A DNA stretch of 64,000 bases from Usnea hakonensis (Eukaryota > Ascomycota > Lecanoromycetes > Lecanorales > Parmeliaceae), in assembly GCA_013423325.1 (NCBI GenBank), contig BLJB01000238.1:115589-179588 (forward strand). The letters are read 5' to 3'. The position numbers were made by a program, and so were the translations under genes. Within the stretch, counting starts at the first letter, position 1; each line of letters starts with the position of its first letter. The notes beneath the pieces are model-generated. The model saw nothing but the letters and a program-made list of their open reading frames with translations. It searched no databases and was not told the DNA's origin. Below are positions 1-11,146 of this stretch, one piece after another.

Positions 1-206
1 GCGGTGGCAGTGGCGGATGGAACACCAAGAGTATGGGCGAGGGGGACGTCGAGCTCGCTCATGCGAATGGCGGCTTCGATACCAATGTCGTAGGAGGCAT
101 AAAGCCCAATCCGCCTGTTTGGGGCATGCCGGTTCGAGGGTCCGGCTTGGATGACAAGGATCGCATTGTTAAAACGGTGCATATCAATCAGTTTACCGAG
201 GATTGA
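1..206 (+). CDS. C-terminal fragment of an unidentified protein
   Basis: One frame, beginning at base 3, is open from the window edge to the TGA at 204-206, giving the last 67 residues of a gene whose body lies outside the window. The other two forward frames meet stops within this stretch. The fragment is glycine- and asparagine-rich, hydrophilic, and ends in an acidic, charged tail (DKDRIVKTVHINQFTED). Such tails occur on the cytosolic ends of many fungal membrane proteins, but no domain is visible and I do not name a family. A pyrimidine-rich stretch follows at about 227-280 and may belong to the 3' UTR. Confidence 0.6.
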   Translation, partial: GGSGGWNTKSMGEGDVELAHANGGFDTNVVGGIKPNPPVWGMPVRGSGLDDKDRIVKTVHINQFTED

Positions 207-1966
207 AAGGAATCGAAGATGAGGTTTCCCCTTGTCTTTTTTTCTCCTCTTCTTTATCTTCCTCTTCTTCTTCTCGTCATGGCGAGGAGCAATAGGAGCT
301 TGCAAGGAGCAACAGGAGCTTTGAAATGGGAGCCGACGAGGTCGTCGGTTAGGCAAGGAAAGGTAGAAAAAGGCGCCGCTTCTTGCAACGAGAGAGAGAG
401 AAAGAGAGGAATCAAAAGTCGGAACTGCACTGGGCAATTGTACTATACTATGTAGTATCTCTTGGAATGACCGAAGAATCATGACAATGCTAATTGATGA
501 TGCTCGCTCGTACTGAGCTTACTTTGCCTTCCCTTCCCTCACCCTAGCTTTGGGAATCGCAGAAGGTATGTCCTCATCGCAGCAACGAGCCTTTGACCAA
601 GACAATGAACTCCCATTCCTGGCATTGATCTTACTTTCCTTTACGCCCCATATTTTCATTCGCAATCAATCATCTGGGGAGCTGCCGGGTGTATGGTTGT
701 ATCACTTCGTGGAGCTCCCCCCCCCACCACTCCCCTCCCTTTGCCGAGCCACGCGCCCGACTAAAGACGCGTGCTTGGATTGTTCGAGATTGGATGGATA
801 TCGAAAGCTTGATTTCTTTAGATATGGTTTGCTATTCTTTTGAGCATGCATTGCTAATGGGAGGGAGAGGTTGTGATGAGATTGCTTTAGGTATTAACGA
901 CTGTTTGGGGTTTTGAAATGTGTGAGCTTTGAAGGGATTTGAGAGTAGTTTTTTTTTTTGTGAGAATGGGTTGAGTGCTGCTGTGGTGAGGGAGGATATG
1001 TGGTGGGATTGGGTCGTGGTTGGAGAGAGGGCGTTGGGGTTTGGTGTAGGGATGGGGTATGGATGGTGTGTGGGAGGTGTGATTTATTCTAAAGTAGGAT
1101 GTGAGATTGGCTGATTTGGGAGGATATTGAGGGGGGGAGTAGGGATTGAGGTATATCCTCTAATAGTGGAACTTTTGTTGCGGAAAGAAGTGGGAGAGAT
1201 TGAGTTGTAGAATCTGGATTCTTATAGAAGGGTATTAGATGTTCCCCTGATTTAGACTTGACAGGAACAAGTATCCTTCCTCAAGGTAAGATATCTTGAC
1301 AAAGTCTTCAATACGGCCAACAACAGACCTGATCAGCAAAGAACCAATCCTACCACAAAGCAAGAATTATTTTGGATTTGTGTGGAGGAGGGAATTTAGT
1401 ACATGTTTTTCTATATATGGTTCGAGAAGCTTGGGGTAGGGTATTCGCTGATGTGGTGGCTACTTATTCCCCCACACCCTCGTCCCACTGGACTCTTCGA
1501 GACACCTAGCGCTACTGTTTTGGTAGAATTGTATCCCCGAGGTGCTAGGACCGCGCTTTTGTCGGCGACTCATGACAGAGAAGATTGAGCTTTTGGCGAG
1601 TTTCACGGAGATGTTTCTATGCCATATGGGCGTCCCCTACTAGAATTGATATCCTGTTATGTATGGAATATTGGCTAATCTTTTGCGGGGCTAGTACCTC
1701 AACCAATGCATAAGAAAAATGGAGATTGGGAGGAATATGAGAGCTTTTGCGTTGTTCTTGGCGTCGAGACCACTACCTATCTCTGACGAACAATTTTGAT
1801 CCTGTACTAGCGAGCCCATCATATTCTTAAAACACAAAGTATCTTGGCCGTTGATATAGACTGATACCCTCAAAACTCTTTCTTATCGAAACACGTACGG
1901 CACTGAGGCATCAACCAAGAGCCTTAGCCAAGTACCTAATCAAATTAATAAACGAATCATTTCTTC
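207..1966. other. Intergenic region, no convincing gene
   Basis: Several short open frames occur (for example 219-455 and 550-843), but they have low-complexity or runaway composition, no recognisable motif and no consistent splice pattern. The 5' part is pyrimidine-rich and the 900-1150 part is G/T-rich. The last ~100 bases probably hold the promoter of the F-box-like gene that starts at 1967. Confidence 0.5.
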
Positions 1967-3003
1967 ATGCCTTCTGAGAATGGAGAATCTCTGGCCATAT
2001 CGCTCATGCCAATTGAAATAATATTGATCACCGCCCGAAATCTGCCTCCTAGCAGTCGAGCTTCATTCGCACTCACCTGTAAACGTTTCTGGAATGCTAT
2101 GCCCCGCCGTCCGATATGGCCGTTACATGACCCAAGGGAATGTCTATGGATGCCAAAAGAATTGCCTTCAAACATTCAGGAGTCAACGATGAGCGATCCG
2201 CAATTATTTCAACAAGGGAGATGGGAATTTCTTCGGCTATTAGAGAGAGATGTTGGTGATAAATGGCTCCTCTGCTTCGATTGCTTCATGCTTCACCCAC
2301 GTCATGCGTTTGTAAAATCTGAGACACCGCTGGTGCGTTGGCTCAAGAGTTGTGGTGGACTTGTTAATTACAAGAGTCCTCCAAGGAGTTGCCGTTATCT
2401 ATCTCGCGCGACGCCGAACCAGAAAGCTAGCGCCTTCTCGCTTAGTGGAGTCGTTGATCTTTGTCCTTGTATCCGATTAACCCCAGCGAAAAGAGACCGC
2501 GTTCGCGCTCACCGTGACGATATTATTCAAAATGGGCCTCGTGGGAGGACTCAGCATGATGGCACTCATGTCTGCATATTTATGACGACATTGAGCTAAA
2601 AATAATTCTCGTGCCATTTTTTTACGAGGAAGACGGCGGACTCGGCTTTCGCGTCCAGTATCATCATAAGAGTCCCCTCGAGTCCTTGAGTGTTTGTCCT
2701 AGGCTGATATGCCCGCATATCTCTTTGGAAGATTTGATAAAGACTTTGTCGCAGTGTAGGGAACTGCATCCAGAGAATATCGTTTGTATAAGATGCAAAG
2801 GGTTTCAATGTTGTCCAGAATGCCGCACGACCGTATTCGGATTCTTCGAGGATACTGAGTCTGTCACCGGAATGATCACATATACTGTAAATCTTGAACG
2901 ACGCTTAGATGAGCAATTTTGGAACAAGCATGTAGTGTTCCCGTTCGCAAGGCAGAGGCAGTATGAATCGATGCGAACAAAGCCATGGTGGAAGCTTTGG
3001 TAG
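1967..3003 (+). pseudogene. F-box-like fungal protein, one frameshift
   Basis: Residues 14-45 (LMPIEIILITARNLPPSSRA...LTCKRFW) resemble the N-terminal F-box helices of the large fungal family that recruits substrates to SCF ubiquitin ligases. They are followed by a cysteine-containing central part (CFDCFMLHPRHAF, then VDLCPCIRLTP) common in that family. The first frame runs 1967-2599. The C-terminal part (VPFFYEEDGGLGFRVQY..., then CIRCKGFQCCPEC) is in the +1-shifted frame, open from about 2560 to the TAG at 3003. The change of frame falls around 2550-2570, and no GT-AG intron of plausible size sits there. This is either a one-base indel that breaks the gene or an assembly error. The F-box assignment is moderately sure; the frame change is directly visible. 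Confidence 0.6.
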
Positions 3004-3521
3004 CTGCATCGGAGGAAAAACGAATCGCCTAATAAATGAGAGTACCCAAGGAACGCCCCCTTTTAGGACACTGACCTGGAAAAGGACACTGGCCCTGCTG
3101 GCGATGAGAACGAGGGGGTCATCTAAGTATGGTCAGACCAAAGAAAGTGGGAGGATTGACCGATACGGCAAACGGCGTATGCAGGTCCGCACGGTCACAT
3201 ACCGGTGCAATCAGCGTGGACTTAGTGACCTGTTAGCGACTTTGTCCTTTTTTTCGTATCAAGGCGAGTCCTCGGGCTCACTGGAAAGAGATATGGTTGG
3301 ATGCAAATAGAAAATGTCAAATGATTAGTGAGGTTGCTCTCATCTAGCGTCGGCATCTTGTCGAGGGGATGCCGTACAAATATGACTCCTTGCATTGAAT
3401 CGGTTACCGGCATCAAAATCAGCGCCTAATATGGCAGTGTGCAGAAATGTGAGACACATTCTGATCTTCTCCACCGCTTTTTCTCTCCTTTTCCTTCCAT
3501 CTATTCTTCCCTCAGTACGCT
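3004..3521. other. Intergenic; promoter of the RBR gene
   Basis: No coding signal is seen. The last 60 bases are strongly pyrimidine-rich (CTTCTCC, TTTTTCTCTCC, TTCCTTCC) just before the ATG at 3522, the usual look of a fungal core promoter and transcription start region. Confidence 0.5.
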
Positions 3522-4926
3522 ATGGAAGTCAATCACCACCTTTTTAGCTTAGATGAAGTTGACGATGCCACCGCGGCTCTCATAATACAATTGCAGCGCG
3601 AGGACGTGGAAGAGCTGCAGTCGTCAGCCAAGGGCAAAAGTCGCGAAATTGATGTTTGTGATGCTGATATTGCCATGACAATCTTTCAGGAGGAGCTGCA
3701 GCAGAGGAGCTCTATGTTGAAAGACCGCTGCATGAGCCGTAGTATCACACGGGCCGTCATCACGGATTCCACTTTATTGACAGACGCTGTGGCCATTGAA
3801 AATTCTATCGCCAATGATAGACATGTGGCAGAACGACTTGATTCTGGTGAGGAGATTGGGAGCGGCACGGCTGCAAATGTGGGGAACACAGATCTGGATG
3901 ACCTCTTAATCGCAAGATTGGTGGCACTCTATGTCTCAGGAACGGAAAGTGATTACCGTACGCCGGCAGCCAACGAAGACGACCATATTGCCAGAGGAGA
4001 ATCGTCCGCATGGGCTGCTTCAAGAGAGAACACGTCGGACACGGCCCACCACGAATGTGCATCGTGCGGTGACCATAGGCGGGCGTTCGAGACGTTCCGA
4101 GCACCTTGTAGACACTACTACTGCCAAGAATGCTTAAATCAACTTTTCGAGCTTTCTACAACAGACGAGACGCTCTTTCCGCCACGATGCTGTCGTCAAG
4201 GTATCCCATTAAGTTCGGTCCGACTCTATCTGAATGGGGAATTGGTACAACGCTTCCTGAAGAAAGCGATCGAATACCGAACGAGCGACAGGACATATTG
4301 CTCTCGGCCTACATGCTCCGCCTTCATCACACCAGAAAATATCACAGGCGAGCGAGCGACATGTACTTCTTGCTCCACAACTACCTGCACCATTTGCAAG
4401 GGCACCAGCCACGACGGAGATTGCCCTGCAGACACTGCAACACAGCAGATGCTAGAAGCTGCTAGAGAGCAGGGGTGGCAGCGCTGCTACAACTGTAGAC
4501 GACTTGTCGAACTGGATGTGGGCTGCAACCATATGACGTACGCTTTCTGCATACTGCTTTTGCTCAACACTGACTGACGCATGTTCCAGCTGTCCTTGTA
4601 GCGCGCAATTCTGCTACGTCTGCGGAGAGCGCTGGAAGACCTGTCCCTGCGACCAGTGGAACGAAGCTCGTCTTTTGGCTCGAGCGCAACAAGTCGTGGC
4701 GCGTGAGCAGCCTCGGAATCCTGCACCTGCCGCGGAACAGTTGATACAGGTGCAGCAGGCGGTGGAGAACCTCCGAGACCGCCACAATTGCACACATGAG
4801 AGGTGGCGGTGGGTTCCTGGGCCCAACCAGTGTGAAGAGTGCTATCACAACCTTCCGCAGTATATCTTCGAGTGCAGGCAGTGTCAGATCAGGGCTTGCA
4901 ATCGGTGCAAGAAGAACCGGCTGTGA
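3522..4926 (+). CDS. RBR-type E3 ubiquitin ligase (RING1-IBR-RING2)
   Basis: Two exons, 3522-4537 and 4590-4926, separated by a 52-nt GT-AG intron, give 450 residues. An acidic N-terminal half with helical DDATAALIIQLQ and AMTIFQEELQ segments is followed by RING1 (Cys179-Cys224, CASCGDHRRAF...CRHYYCQEC), the IBR (Cys260-Cys301) and RING2/Rcat from Cys322. The sequence GCNHM matches the Rcat catalytic site, so Cys335 should carry the ubiquitin thioester. The intron lies four codons after it, and splicing yields the expected zinc-binding continuation CPCSAQFCYVCGERW. RBR enzymes take ubiquitin from an E2 onto this cysteine and then transfer it to a target. All key cysteines appear present, so the enzyme should be active. 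The target is unknown. Confidence 0.9.
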
Positions 4927-5639
4927 GGGGACGGAAACAAGACACCCAAGCAGTGGGATAGACAGGGCGATTGAATAAAAGAAAACGACTGAATGTCAGT
5001 GCTAGCGGATTAAACTGAGTGAGCACCATTTTTGCCTGATCTTCCGAATACCTTGGAAAAAGGTGATCCTCAATGCACATTCATGATTCACTCTTACTCG
5101 AGGAGCTGAGATAGAATTTGATCCAATCGTCCTGCCCCATGATGCCGGTAAACCATTCCTGTGTACTCCTACTTAGTCAGGTCTAGATCAATGGCGTTGT
5201 TCGCGCCCTTACAGCCTGGCTCGGTGGGTGAAGTCTAACATGCTAGTCCGGTGTATTTGGTAGCTAATCTTGGCACACTAACTCGAAGGAGGTTATGCGA
5301 ACGAATAGCAGACCAGGAACGATCTTCTTTTCCCTTTTACAAGACGTACCGCATGGCTAATGGTCTCGGGTAGAATTCCATCTTCCACCTGGCTCCTCAT
5401 CTACGCTAACCCTCAACTCCAAACAAGAGACCAAGCGTAGAGTGAGGGTATCTCTTTGATCCGCCGCCCTGCAAGTTACACCACCAAGGAGTGCAATCAA
5501 GCGGTTCCTAGAGAGGCGATTGTATCGTAGAATCTGGACCCTAGCAATGTCTGGGGAGGGTAAACCACAATTGTTTACCTGAATGCAATTGTTCGAGAAG
5601 TAGAGATGATAAGATACACTTTGTGAAGTGGGAGCGCGG
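4927..5639. other. Intergenic; 3' flank of RBR gene and left flank of the transposon block
   Basis: No gene is recognised. Base composition is ordinary up to the retrotransposon boundary at 5640, so the neighbouring RIP-type mutation has not visibly spread into this unique flank. Confidence 0.6.
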
Positions 5640-5644
5640 CTTTG
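5640..5644. repeat. Target site duplication CTTTG, left copy
   Basis: CTTTG lies directly before the TGTTG start of the 5' LTR, and the identical CTTTG (35945-35949) directly follows the CAACA end of the 3' LTR. A 5-bp duplication is what LTR-retrotransposon integrase produces, so this fixes both outer borders of the block. Confidence 0.9.
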
Positions 5645-5965
5645 TGTTGGTGGTCCTAGTGGCTTAGTAATGGCTCATTCCGAACATGGGCCAAATACGC
5701 CATAATGAGAATGGGGCGGAGAATGGCTTTTGGTGGTGGAATGGTAAATGCCTAAGGCTTCGGGATTTTCCTATAGCTATATAGTAATTACTATATGGAT
5801 TTAGGCTACTCTCTATTAAATTTATATATATAGTAGGTCCTCTTCCCTCCTAAAGAGTATCTTTCTTAGTAGTCTTATTATATAGATCGAGTTAGCCCTA
5901 GCCCTAATATAATATTAGTAAGGTAATTATTATTCTCTATATAATTTAAATTATAATTATTAATA
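5645..5965 (+). repeat. 5' LTR of the copia element
   Basis: 321 bp, beginning TGTTG and ending TAATA (CAACA in the other LTR). It aligns along its whole length with 35624-35944; the differences I can see are C/T or G/A transitions. Its outer part (about 5645-5800) still has CA and TG dinucleotides, while its inner end has been converted. Confidence 0.93.
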
Positions 5966-6424
5966 GATTATAAGCCCGGTTAGCTATTAACCGGGTATCT
6001 AATACGCTACGAGTATTACTACTATTAATACGCGTTATAATACGTCTATAAGAAGGCTCTAGGGACCGGAGCGAGTCTAGGGATAATAAGAATATAGGCG
6101 GTATAGTACTATAGGGAGACTAAAAAAGAGATTAATCCGCTAGAGGTATAGTAATAATAATAGTAAGGCCTTCTAATACTAAATAAGATAAGTAGAAAGA
6201 AGGTATAATAAAAGAAAAAGACTACAAAGTAGCTAAAGAATAGCTAGATATTAATAAAGTACTAGATTTCGATAAATTTATAAAGATAGATCTAAATAAA
6301 CCTTTAAAAGCCGATATTATAAAGTCTTCCTCTATTAAATTAATAATACTAAAGGGCCTTAATTACTATATATAAATCTAGGACCTCCGGAATTTCTTTA
6401 ATAGACGAGGAGTATTCGGAATCG
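5966..6424 (+). pseudogene. copia 5' leader and start of gag (degenerate)
   Basis: A short palindrome, CCCGGTTA...TAACCGGG at 5975-5995, lies just inside the LTR where a primer-binding or packaging structure would be expected. I could not match a specific tRNA. From about 6240 a gag-like frame reads toward DLRNFFNRRGVFGI and is cut at 6424 by the 24-kb insertion. It continues after 30605. Stops within it are TAA/TAG at probable former Gln or Trp codons. The original start codon is not identifiable because ATG is no longer present in the right place. Confidence 0.65.
6423..6424. repeat. 2-bp target duplication (CG), left copy for the 24-kb element
   Basis: CG precedes the terminal CATCGG and CG also follows the other end (30604-30605). 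Keeping just one copy makes the gag frame read through (...GVFGI then VNRNILILR). Two bases alone would be weak evidence; the restored frame makes it convincing. Confidence 0.7.
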
Positions 6425-6451
6425 CATCGGCAATTCGGGGAACTCGGCCCC
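6425..6451 (+). repeat. Left terminal inverted repeat of the 24-kb element
   Basis: CATCGGCAATTCGGGG... at this end pairs with the reverse complement of 30578-30603. Both run about 26-27 bp to a shared TCGGCCCC, with a few mismatches. CA and TG dinucleotides persist here (two CA in the first nine bases) although sequence on both sides lacks them. Confidence 0.88.
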
Positions 6452-7438
6452 GGGCGCAACGGACGGTCAAATGGGCCCCGGGCTATTATGCGCATATACC
6501 TGCTATTAAGAACAATTATAGCCCCGGGCTCCTATATAAGTAGCCTCGGGCCATATTATTAATATATATAAATATAGTTATATTTAATATACTTTCTATT
6601 ATTCTTTTACTCGTTATATAATCTATACTCCCTAGTATCCTTAATCTTTAGTAGTAAAAGTAATACCGCCATATCTAATATATCTATAATTATATAAATT
6701 AATATTAATTACTATAGTATAGTTTTAAATCTAATCTAAGCTATTTATACTATTATTTATACTTTTAATCTTATTATAGTAGAATATACGCTATTAATAT
6801 CTTATATAATTAATATAATATATTAAATTATAGTAAACTATAGTTACGCTCGTCTTCTATATTAATTTCTACTTCTTAAAAACGCTATATATAGATAATA
6901 AAACTATTATACTCTAGTAGATTATTAATAATTAATTAGGGTTAATCTTTATATTTATAATATTATATTACTTCTTTACCCTTTTTAGTATCTAGCTTCT
7001 TTATCTAGATAGTATAGCTTAGTTCTAGCTTAAGGGTAATAGGGTTCTCGCGACCCTTAACTAGAGCCTTATACTTATCCGGGGCGAGTATCTTATCGTT
7101 AGTAGGCTTTAGTTTAGAAGAGTTATTTACGGCCTAGAGGGAAATTAGTTACTAAGGTATAATTAAAGTTAAGATAACTTATAATATTTAAAGATTTATT
7201 ATTTAATATATTTTAGATAACTACTAGACGTTAGCCTCTATATAATTAGAAACTAGTTATAAAAGCTATATCCTACTTACCTATATATTATAATTACTTA
7301 AGGATTTATTATTATTAATCTATATTATATTAGTAACTACTTCTATTTAGCTATCTAGGGTAGATAATATATATAACTTTACTCTCCCCTATAGGATTTA
7401 TTCCTTAAATATTATTCCGTTATTAGTAAGAATATACT

Positions 7439-7519
7439 AAAGATTTACTAAAGATCTATTAAAGATCTACTAAAGATCTATTAAAGATCTACTAAAGATC
7501 TATACTAGATCTACTAAAT
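7439..7519. repeat. Minisatellite, 11-bp unit AAAGATCTATT/AAAGATCTACT
   Basis: Roughly six to seven adjoining copies, followed by scattered AGATCT words to about 7570. It is the first of several arrays of related units inside the 24-kb element. Confidence 0.8.
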
Positions 7520-10500
7520 ATTAATTATAAAATATTAGTAGATCTAGACTAGATCTTTAGTAGATCTTTAGCGAGATAAATAGTCCTAGATTACTAGACG
7601 ACTTATTATTTTTATTCCGAGTTCGGGATCCCTACTAGTATCTTTATAACCCTAATAATATTATTAAGTAAAATTAATATAGTAGTAATACTTATTACTT
7701 ATATTAGCTACTAAATACTCGGAAGATAACCTACTATCTATATAGGCTCCTATTTTATCTTAACTATTTATAGATAGCTTCTCGACTAAATTATTAGCTT
7801 CTAAATTAGAAGAATCTAGATCCTTAATAGAGTCTTTAAAGGGAAAATATATCGGCTCGTTCTCCTTATCTAACTTCTTATACTTTCTAAATCGAGATAA
7901 GATCTTCTTTCGTAGCTTTATCTATATACGCGCCTATTATAATATCCCTTAATAGTACTATATCCCTTTTATCTTCTCGTAACTATCTATTATTATACTA
8001 TTAGCCCTAGTCTATCTACTTATAAGAGATTAGCCTATATACTATTAATATATTACCCCTCGAATTTAATTATAATCTACGATCCGTACTTAAACTCCTC
8101 TATATAGTATCGAATTATCGCTATTATTATTATAATAGTTTCTAGGGTAATAGAATTAAATATATACTTAGTTAGACTCTAGTATATAAACCTAATATAT
8201 TCCTTTTTAAAGAATATAGAACTAAAGACCTTAATAAGTATAGAGCTTATAAATATCCTAGATAATTCCGGCTATTTCTTAATTAATAGTACTATACTAA
8301 AAAAGAAGAGGAAGATCTTATATAGATATAATCTTTACTTAAAAATATAAATTTTCGTAATAAAGTCTTTATATAATTAGCGGTATCTCGACTACCTCTA
8401 AAATTATAATAAAGACTAACGACTTTATATATAGTATCTATTATATAAGATTAGTAGTTACCTATAGTATTAAAGAGCTATACTTAAATTAGTAGTATAT
8501 ATCTAATATAATAATATAGAGTCGTACCTTTCTTACTTCTACTAGTTTAGGTAGTAGCTTTATATTCCTATCTATTATATCTTTTACCTAATTTAGCCGT
8601 TTATCTAGTCTCTTTTATATATTCCCTATAAGATCTAATAATTATATTTTTTAATAAGAGTCCGCCTAAGGCCTATAGCCGAGACTCCTATATCTAGTAA
8701 CTACCGTTACTTATAGATAAGGGATTACTTAATAAATTATTACTTCGTATCCCGGTATAGGAGTAAATTTATAGCGCCGGGCTATACTACTCTAGAGGAG
8801 TATTTTTTTAGAATAATAATAATATTCGTACTATTATTTATAGTATCCTTAATCTATACTTTTAATATATTAGGATACTAGTTTAGAATAATATAAAGCC
8901 GAGGATATTACCTCGTATCTATTAATATAAGAGTAGTTAGATAAAGACGTATATAATTTTTTCCCTTAGGATATATCTTTAGAAAACGAAAGGGTTAATA
9001 TAGATTATAGTCTATAAATATAACCCTCTAGATTAAGCTTACGACTTACTATATATTATATTTATAAAGATAATATATCCGCTCTATTTAAGATACGCCC
9101 CTATCTTCGCCGTTTTAATAGGCGTAGAGATTAATTTTTATCTAATCTAAATTAGCTATCTAAATTGTCCTTATCTTTATACGTATAGATTAGTAGCTAT
9201 TATTAGGGTCTCGATAGCTATTACTATATTAACTCCGAATATATTAGTACCTCGTTTTTAAGCTATTACTAGAATAAGGTAAAAGGTAGATTAGTTAGAT
9301 ATATATAAAATAGTAATATAATAGTATATATATAATAATAGAATATTTAGCCCGTAAAGGAAGATTTAAATAAAGATTTAGAATAGAAGAGATATAATAA
9401 AGAAGGGGGGATAGAATAGAAAAATAATAATATTCTCTTTATTATATATTTATTTATTTCTACTAATTTCTCGATCTAGGATAGATCTAGTCTAGATCTA
9501 GAATAGACCGCGCTAGACGAATCTAGTTTAAATCGCTAAATATACGCGAAGCTCTATAAATCTACTCGCGATTCTCTAGACTATATATTATATTAATATT
9601 AACTAAATAGTATATAACGAGGGAGGTTCCTTTATTCTAGTTACTAGTAGCTACTCCTTATTTTAAGAAACCCTATTCGTAAGATTCCTACCCCTATTAT
9701 ATATTTAGTAATTACAGGTACCGCCTTATTAAAATAAATAATTTATAGCTACGGTACGAAAATATTACTACTTAGATTATATCTACTATTAGCCGCTTTA
9801 TTCTATCTTATTACTATCTATTATAGTCTAGGTCCTTTAACTACCTACTTATTTAATTAGAGATCTTACGCCCTTTATAGATATATTCTTAAGTAATCTC
9901 GCCCCTTAATAAAGAGGCTTTATTACTACTTAATAGTTTACTAACCCCGTTATTAGAATCCTTACTAATTTATTAGCGGCTATTATATTACCCTATTCTA
10001 ATTAATAGCTAATTACTATCCGCTAGTTTTCTAAATTTAGCTTTCTTACTATTACTATCTCCGCCCCTTAATAACGACTTAGATATAAATAATAACTACT
10101 TCTAAATAATATTATTACCTCCCTCGTCCTATATAAAATTATATTATTTAAGCTTTAATATTAATAATTATCTATATAAACTATTTAGAGATAAATCTAG
10201 TAGTAATAATAGATTATATAGGTATTAATTAGATATAATAATAATTAATACCTCGAGCCCTATTAGTCAATAGGAAAAATATTCGAAATTTTTAGATTTA
10301 GAATACTTATTATCTACTATAAATAATCTAACCTTTAAGTTCTATCTAATTATCCCTATATCGAGTCTTTTACTAGTATCGGTCTTATCTCTCCGTTCTT
10401 AGAAATTCCGCGCGAATTATTATAGAGTCGAATTATAGGAGTATCTAGAATAGTATACTCGGTATAAAAAAGGTTATTATATAAAGAGATATAAATTTTA

Positions 10501-11010
10501 AATATTATATTACTAATAGTACTCGCTAGAGCTTAGATCTTTAGAGTATATATATACCGGTTTTAAGTAAACGGCGGCGATAGTCTATTATAACTAGCTA
10601 GTTACTTAGTATATATTAATATAAGAAGCTATTTAAAAGAAAATATTATATTATAGATCTATTATTTTAGGCTAAAATATACGCGCGAATAGAAGTAGTT
10701 AGATAATTATAGAGACTTAATAGGCCTCCTATTTCTATTAATATAATATCCGATTTAGATAACTACTTTTTCGACTAAGCTCTAATTACTCTAGAATATA
10801 TTATATAACCCCGAGAAGCTAGGGAGAGTAAGTATATAGATATTATAAATATATATTAGAATCTTTAGAATAATCTTTAAAAGAATCTTTAAGAGTATCT
10901 ATATAAGAATAAATATAAGAACCTACTAAAGGACTAATATAGGTAATATAATAATATAGGAAATAATATTTAAAGCTATCTTTATAATATATATAAGAAT
11001 ATACTTATAA

Positions 11011-11146
11011 AATAATCTATTAAAGAATCTATTAAAGAATCTATTAAAGAATCTATTAAAGAATCTATAAGAAAATCCGTAAGAGAATCTATTAAAGAAT
11101 CTATTAAAGAATCTATAAGAGAATCTATTAAAGAATCTATTATATA
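11011..11146. repeat. Minisatellite, 12-bp unit AAAGAATCTATT
   Basis: About eleven head-to-tail copies with variants AAGAGAATCTAT and GAATCCGTAAGA. The unit is clearly related to the AGATCT/AGATTCT units of the other arrays in the same element. Confidence 0.85.

Noticed and set aside
219..1588. Short plus-strand frames near the window start
   Set aside because: Low-complexity translations, no motif, no splice continuity.
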